Assembly: GCA_902492855.1 (NCBI GenBank)
Contig: CABUMU010000116.1
Location: forward strand, 1-5,637
DNA from: an uncultured Collinsella sp.
GTDB lineage: Bacteria > Actinomycetota > Coriobacteriia > Coriobacteriales > Coriobacteriaceae
DNA length: 5,637 bases
Direction: 5' to 3'
Each line of letters begins with the position of its first letter. Within the stretch, counting starts at the first letter, position 1. The notes beneath the pieces were generated by a model. It saw only the letters and a list, made by a program, of their open reading frames with translations. It searched no databases and was not told the origin of the DNA. Of this stretch, positions 5,610 through 5,637 are shown one piece after another. The position numbers and the translations under genes were made by a program.

Positions 5610-5637
5610 ATGGAAGTGCACGATTTGATTATATTGG
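5610..5637 (+). CDS. Start of a gene cut by the window edge, possibly an FAD/NAD-dependent oxidoreductase
   Basis: Only nine full codons are visible: MEVHDLIIL, followed by a G that could start a Gly codon. A charged start followed by DLIIL-G matches the first beta strand of a Rossmann FAD-binding fold (DxIIxGxGPAG), as in thioredoxin reductase and related disulfide reductases. The ribosome site is GAGAGG at 5602-5607, unusually close (two bases). With so little sequence, both the gene and its product are tentative. The direct repeat upstream would be its likely control site. Confidence 0.35.

Overview
The window looks like GC-rich chromosomal DNA from a gut-type actinomycete, most likely class Coriobacteriia (Eggerthellaceae or relatives). 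This is inferred from three things: GC-rich codon choice in the core genes, a LuxR-type regulator with a helical N-terminus next to a putative Tat-exported protein, and a PadR/HAAS-DUF1700 membrane module. No rRNA, tRNA, CRISPR array or intact insertion sequence was seen.

Left part (1-2862, all minus strand). The left edge cuts a large secreted protein (428 residues visible, reading open to base 1) with an RR-containing signal peptide and Ig-like/carboxypeptidase-regulatory-like modules. Upstream of it on the same strand lies a 334-residue LuxR-family regulator with a textbook C-terminal HTH. A GC-rich hairpin separates the two genes. The regulator has its own plausible promoter and a perfect 8+1+8 inverted repeat in its leader. 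Further upstream is a 90-codon GTG-start reading frame of unknown function, possibly a gene fragment.

Middle (3038-4304, plus strand). A near-consensus sigma70 promoter with phased GTATA repeats drives a compact operon: a short PadR repressor; a HAAS/DUF1700-like membrane protein overlapping it by 14 bases; and an 84-residue single-pass membrane protein. The third gene sits where a longer DUF4097-type protein is often found, so it may be a shortened version. PadR probably represses the whole unit and the membrane proteins form the output, but the signal is unknown.

Right part (4305-5637). After the third gene come two GC-rich hairpins without U-tracts, then a well-initiated frame that stops after 31 codons and continues open for 33 more beyond the TGA, which may be a disrupted gene. 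Base composition then drops: a 60-base sample inside the operon is 75% GC, one inside the next gene is 48%. A TTG-start 227-residue orphan protein of accessory character follows. The window ends in a control region with an 11-bp-period direct repeat and the first nine codons of a gene whose start resembles an FAD/NAD-binding oxidoreductase.

Gene-free stretches: 2863-3037 shows no convincing gene or promoter, 4305-4464 holds only the two hairpins, and 5401-5609 holds only the direct repeat and weak promoter-like sequences.
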